A stretch of 8,133 nt of DNA from Bacillota bacterium (GTDB lineage Bacteria > Bacillota > Clostridia > Peptostreptococcales > Anaerovoracaceae): NCBI GenBank assembly GCA_017543805.1, contig JAFYFK010000236.1, positions 1 through 8,133 on the forward strand, written 5' to 3'. Positions within the stretch are counted from its first letter, which is position 1. Every line of letters begins with the position of its first letter. This document shows, one piece after another, positions 6,270-8,133 of this stretch. The translations under genes were made by a program, and so were the position numbers. The notes under the pieces were generated by a model, which saw only the letters and a program-made list of their open reading frames with translations, was not told the origin of the DNA and did no database searches.

Positions 6270-6345
6270 GCACTGGTAGCGCAACGGATAGAGTACCTGA
6301 CTACGAATCAGTAGGTTGTGGGTTCGAATCCCACCCAGTGCACCA
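6270..6345 (+). tRNA. tRNA-Arg(ACG)
   Basis: The acceptor GCACTGG/CCAGTGC pairs over 7 bp and is followed by A and an encoded CCA. The anticodon loop CTACGAA gives anticodon ACG, expected to be deaminated to ICG for CGN codons. The T-arm GTGGG-TTCGAAT-CCCAC is perfect. Two mismatches appear elsewhere: G12-A23 in the D stem and C27-T43 at the base of the anticodon stem. Its 3' end is followed with no gap by a terminator and is partly repeated at 6455-6472. Confidence 0.94.
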
Positions 6346-6381
6346 CTTAAAAAGGAATGGCTTCTGCCATTCCTTTTTAAG
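6346..6381 (+). terminator. Terminator hairpin immediately after tRNA-Arg
   Basis: A perfect 16-bp stem (6346-6361 with 6366-6381) with a TTCT loop starts on the base after the tRNA CCA end. GGAATGGC forms the stem core and the descending arm contains TTTTT, fitting intrinsic termination. Confidence 0.88.
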
Positions 6382-6454
6382 TTATGAAACAGGATTCGAA
6401 CCAACACAAAAAGGGTTCGCCAACGTCGCGAGCACGGCGAAGCCGGCGCAGCGT

Positions 6455-6472
6455 ATCCCACCCAGTGCACCA
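6455..6472 (+). repeat. Displaced duplicate of tRNA-Arg 3' end
   Basis: Identical to 6328-6345: it contains the T-loop end, CCCAC, the acceptor strand CCAGTGC, A and CCA. The rest of a tRNA is absent, so this is a fragment. Confidence 0.9.
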
Positions 6473-6516
6473 ACCCCGGAACCTTGTAATATCAACAGTT
6501 GCGGGGTTTTTCTTTT
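6472..6516 (+). terminator. Distal terminator of the tRNA-Arg unit
   Basis: AACCCCG (6472-6478) pairs with CGGGGTT (6502-6508); an inner AAC/GTT pairing extends the stem imperfectly. TTTTTCTTTT follows. It directly abuts the displaced CCA, mirroring the terminator after the tRNA-Leu copy, and may be the tRNA gene's original terminator. Confidence 0.75.
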
Positions 6517-6519
6517 ACT

Positions 6520-6899
6520 CAGATCAGCAATCTTCGACGCGATACTTTTTGAATTATGTCAAACATTTAGCCAAACATAGGTCTAAAATTTGCATCTGAA
6601 ACAGTTCAGCGTAGAGCAGGGAGCATTACTTCCGACAGAACGCTGTTCTGACCAGTTTTTCAGTTTTTACTCTGTTTGCTTAGAAGAATAAGGCTTTTTT
6701 TCTGACTGTTTAATAGATAAATGCAAATATGATTAGAATTGATTGATCCATACCGGAAAAAGACCGTAAAACACCTTAGAAACAGGCAGGTTTCTAACCT
6801 GTCAACTAATTTTCTTTCTTTTTGGTCAGTTAGAAAGATGGATTCACCATCGATAAACAAAAGAGCCGCTTAGCTTTTCTGTGTGACGGTTTTGTGACA
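6520..6899. other. AT-rich intergenic stretch without a supportable gene
   Basis: No reading frame here has a good start, ribosome site and recognisable protein content. Small inverted repeats are present: CTGAA-ACAG-TTCAG at 6596-6609, CAGAAC-GCT-GTTCTG at 6636-6650 followed by T-runs (a weak plus-strand terminator candidate), and TTAGAAAC/GTTTCTAA at 6776-6797, which competes with ACAGG/CCTGT at 6782-6802. The stretch is more AT-rich than the flanking genes. It could hold a small RNA or decayed mobile DNA; neither is shown. Confidence 0.5.
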
Positions 6900-6939
6900 A
6901 GAGCTCAAAAAGCCCCAGATTACAGGCCTTTTGAGCTCT
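6900..6939 (-). terminator. Inverted repeat, possible terminator of the LysM gene
   Basis: AGAGCTCAAAA (6900-6910) pairs perfectly with TTTTGAGCTCT (6929-6939), with a further GCC/GGC pairing inside. It begins about 28 bp after the LysM gene stop on the minus strand. The T-run lies inside the stem rather than after it, so termination is only likely, not certain. Confidence 0.5.
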
Positions 6940-6967
6940 CGCTTTTTGCCATTCTCTTTTGTGAAGC

Positions 6968-7264
6968 TTAGCGGAGGATAGTGGGATAGATGGTCAGTTT
7001 TTGATTGATGTAGATCAAGTCGGGATTTTTAATGTTGTTCCACTGACAGATCTGCGGCACTGTTACGCCGAAACGTATGGCAATGCCAGGCAAGGCGTCA
7101 CCACCGACAACAGTATAGACGATGTATTGGCCATAGTTGACATAAGATCCCTTTGCATACTGCCGCCAAGGGTCATAGCCGCCTTCCACCTCATCCATTT
7201 CATCGTCGGTCAGGATCACATCTGCGGATTCTGCCTTTTCTTTAATATTGTCTGTGAGTTCCAT
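6968..7264 (-). CDS. Small LysM protein with double-glycine (bacteriocin-type) leader
   Basis: A 98-residue protein in two parts. Residues 1-29 look like a double-glycine leader: counting back from Gly29, L18 is -12, T19 -11, E22 -8, M23 -7, V26 -4 and G28-G29 -2/-1, matching the bacteriocin leader consensus recognised by C39-peptidase ABC exporters. Residues about 48-93 are a complete LysM domain (YIVYTVVGGDALPGIA, FGVTVPQICQWN, NPDLIYINQKLTIYP), which binds N-acetylglucosamine polymers such as peptidoglycan. Cleavage would release a 69-residue cell-wall-binding peptide starting YDPWRQY. No Sec signal peptide is present. The exporter is not in the window. AAAGGAGG lies 9 bp before the ATG and a promoter lies upstream, so the gene looks active. 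It could be a wall-anchored peptide, an immunity or competition factor, or a RiPP-like precursor; the function is unknown. Confidence 0.88.
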   Translation of the reverse strand: MELTDNIKEKAESADVILTDDEMDEVEGGYDPWRQYAKGSYVNYGQYIVYTVVGGDALPGIAIRFGVTVPQICQWNNIKNPDLIYINQKLTIYPTILR

Positions 7265-7290
7265 ATTGCGATTCCTCCTTTAACATAAAA

Positions 7291-7319
7291 ATATTAACAG
7301 AAGTTAACGAATAACGCAA
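7291..7319 (-). promoter_or_regulatory. Promoter of the LysM gene with inverted repeat in the spacer
   Basis: On the minus strand TTGCGT (7314-7319), a 17-bp spacer and TAATAT (7291-7296) preceded by TGT form an extended -10 promoter. An inverted repeat TTAAC-AGAA-GTTAA (7294-7307) covers the spacer and -10 edge, a position suited to a repressor site. Confidence 0.6.
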
Positions 7320-7337
7320 ACTTAGCAATTGCCCGCA

Positions 7338-7366
7338 TTGTAAATCGCCGAAAAATGCTATATCAT
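7338..7366 (+). promoter_or_regulatory. Promoter of the superoxide-reductase-like gene
   Basis: TTGTAA (7338-7343), a 17-bp spacer and TATCAT (7361-7366) precede the start codon by 53 bp. It is divergent from the LysM promoter 18 bp away, so one regulator could act on both. Confidence 0.55.
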
Positions 7367-7405
7367 TATTAAGGTTTATCCGTTACTGCAAAGTGTTAAA
7401 AATAA

Positions 7406-7411
7406 AGGAGG
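7406..7411 (+). promoter_or_regulatory. Ribosome-binding site fixing the start at 7420
   Basis: AGGAGG ends 8 bp before the ATG at 7420. A GTG at 7393 lies upstream of this site in the same frame and would add nine residues, but the ribosome site favours 7420. Confidence 0.85.
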
Positions 7412-7419
7412 AAACAAAA

Positions 7420-7785
7420 ATGAGAGTATTTAAGTGCCAGTGCGGCAATATGGTCGAACTGCTTCAGGAGGGCACCTGCCCCATCATGTGCTGCGGAAAG
7501 CCGATGACCGAGCTTACCGCCAACACTACCGACGCGGCAACCGAAAAACACGTCCCCGTAGTCGTGGTTGACGGAAACAAGGTTACTGTAACCGTAGGTG
7601 AAGTTGAGCATCCGATGCTCGACGCGCATTATATCCAGTGGATATTTGTAGAGACAAAGAACGGCGTTCTCAGAAAGAACCTCAAGCCAGGCGAAGCTCC
7701 CAAGGCGGAATTCGTTCTCGCCGAAGGCGACGAGGTGGTCGCGGTCTATGAGTACTGCAACCTCCACGGCCTCTGGAAGAAATAA
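7420..7785 (+). CDS. Desulfoferrodoxin-family protein (superoxide reductase-like)
   Basis: A 121-residue cytosolic iron protein of the superoxide reductase family, which reduces superoxide to hydrogen peroxide in anaerobes. The catalytic centre is complete: EKHVP with Glu42, Lys43 and His44, then His64 (VEHPM), His70 (DAHYI), Cys113 and His116 (EYCNLHGLWK) match the Fe(His)4(Cys) site. The N-terminal 29 residues resemble the desulforedoxin domain that holds a second Fe(Cys)4 centre, but the usual CxxC is a CxC (Cys6, Cys8), while Cys24-Cys25 are kept and Cys20 is extra. The second centre may therefore be rearranged or lost. The start at 7420 is set by AGGAGG at 7406-7411. It is divergent from the LysM gene and followed by its own terminator, so it is probably monocistronic. 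Confidence 0.93.
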   Translation: MRVFKCQCGNMVELLQEGTCPIMCCGKPMTELTANTTDAATEKHVPVVVVDGNKVTVTVGEVEHPMLDAHYIQWIFVETKNGVLRKNLKPGEAPKAEFVLAEGDEVVAVYEYCNLHGLWKK

Positions 7786-7800
7786 AAAAACTATATATCC

Positions 7801-7834
7801 GGCGGATCCTGGCCATCAGGACCCGCCATTTTTA
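7801..7834 (+). terminator. Terminator of the superoxide-reductase-like gene
   Basis: GGCGG-A-TCCTG (7801-7811) pairs with CAGGA-C-CCGCC (7817-7827) with one internal mismatch and a 5-base loop, followed by ATTTTTA. It begins 15 bp after the stop codon. Confidence 0.85.
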
Positions 7835-7843
7835 TGTTATAAT
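7835..7843 (+). promoter_or_regulatory. Extended -10 promoter of the lipid kinase gene
   Basis: TGT-TATAAT is a perfect extended -10 element ending 8 bp before the ATG at 7852 and starting right after the preceding terminator. The transcript would begin within a few bases of the ATG, so it is probably leaderless. There is no ribosome-binding sequence. The arrangement repeats that of the DNA glycosylase gene. Confidence 0.55.
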
Positions 7844-7851
7844 AAGTTGTT

Positions 7852-8133
7852 ATGAAAACCGACAAGATACTTTTCATCGTTAATCCGGTCGCCGGACGCA
7901 TGCGCTCGAGAACAGCAATGTTCGACATAGTCAACGCTTTCTGCAGACAGGGGCACACTGTGACTACCGTCGTTACGCAGAAGCGCGGGCACGGCAGCAG
8001 ACTCGCGGCTGAAGCGGCAGCGCAGGGCTACGACATGATCGTATGCTGCGGCGGCGACGGCACGCTCAACGAAGTCATCAGCGGAATGATGGGTTCGGGA
8101 GATCCCCTGCCGCTCGGTTATATTCCCGCAGGC
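7852..8133 (+). CDS. Diacylglycerol/sphingosine kinase-type lipid kinase, partial (N-terminal 94 residues)
   Basis: The first 94 codons run open to the window end. NPVAG (11-15) and GGDGTLNEV (67-75) are the nucleotide-binding motifs of the DAGK catalytic domain. LGYIPAG at 88-94 is the start of the conserved IPxGTxNDFA region, cut by the window edge. Members of this YegS/DgkB/BmrU family phosphorylate lipids such as diacylglycerol with ATP at the inner membrane face, usually recycling diacylglycerol in Gram-positive bacteria. The exact substrate cannot be told from this part. The start codon is chosen because NPVAG falls at the usual distance from the N-terminus, although no ribosome site precedes it. 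Confidence 0.93.
   Translation, partial: MKTDKILFIVNPVAGRMRSRTAMFDIVNAFCRQGHTVTTVVTQKRGHGSRLAAEAAAQGYDMIVCCGGDGTLNEVISGMMGSGDPLPLGYIPAG

Larger units (their letters stand above)
6328..6472 (+). mobile_element. tRNA-Arg 3'-end-flanked element (127-bp unit)
   Basis: An 18-bp direct repeat of the tRNA-Arg 3' end (6328-6345 and 6455-6472, T-loop through CCA) brackets a unit built like the one after tRNA-Leu: a terminator hairpin directly after CCA (6346-6381), ATGAAACAG, an inverted T-arm copy (AGGATTCGAACC, 6391-6402), a GC-rich body, the displaced 3' end and a second terminator. GGGTTCG at 6413-6419 may be the other half of the displaced T-arm, split from ATCCC by 35 bp. No protein is credible here. 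The tRNAs differ but the layout and the ATG..AAACAG left motif are shared, which argues for one element family. Mobility is inferred. Confidence 0.52.

Noticed and set aside
6222..6473. Minus-strand open frame of 83 codons
   Set aside because: It is antisense to tRNA-Arg; most of its sequence is the reverse complement of the tRNA and its duplicated 3' end.
6660..6860. Minus-strand open frame of 66 codons in the AT-rich gap
   Set aside because: It begins at a TTG without a ribosome site, and its composition looks random. Not supportable as a gene.

Overview
The window reads as chromosomal DNA of an anaerobic, low-to-mid GC Firmicute, most likely a gut-type Clostridia member. The grounds are strong AGGAGG ribosome sites, TTGnnn/TATAAT promoters with extended -10 elements, a superoxide-reductase family protein, a TraX-family membrane protein, a double-glycine leader peptide and an InlB-type (Listeria-Bacteroides) repeat. 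The lineage is an inference; no taxonomic marker is present.

Layout. Positions 1-3085 (minus strand) hold two tightly spaced genes for secreted proteins: a transglutaminase-core protein with an InlB repeat, then a beta-propeller-like protein cut by the window edge. Positions 3143-3490 hold a tRNA-Leu(GAG) gene (minus) followed by two terminator hairpins that bracket a 186-bp palindrome-rich unit ending in a 25-bp direct copy of the tRNA 3' end. Positions 3505-5283 (minus) hold asnA and, directly after its stop codon, a TraX-family gene. A divergent promoter region of about 100 bp separates these from an 8-oxoguanine DNA glycosylase (plus, 5390-6193). Next is tRNA-Arg(ACG), followed by a 127-bp unit built on the same plan as the one after tRNA-Leu. 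About 450 bp of AT-rich sequence (6520-6967) holds no gene that I can support. Then come a small LysM protein with a bacteriocin-type double-glycine leader (minus) and, divergently, a desulfoferrodoxin/superoxide-reductase-like gene (plus). The window ends in the first 94 codons of a diacylglycerol/sphingosine kinase-type lipid kinase.

The genes do not form one pathway. The most interesting items are (1) the two tRNA-3'-end elements, which share terminator hairpin, AAACAG + inverted T-arm copy, GC-rich hairpin body and direct copy of the tRNA 3' end through CCA; (2) the leader-LysM protein, which looks like a C39-peptidase/ABC-exporter substrate carrying a wall-binding domain instead of a toxin; (3) two genes whose extended -10 box lies only 8-9 bp from the ATG, suggesting leaderless messages; and (4) an altered N-terminal cysteine site in the superoxide-reductase-like protein.
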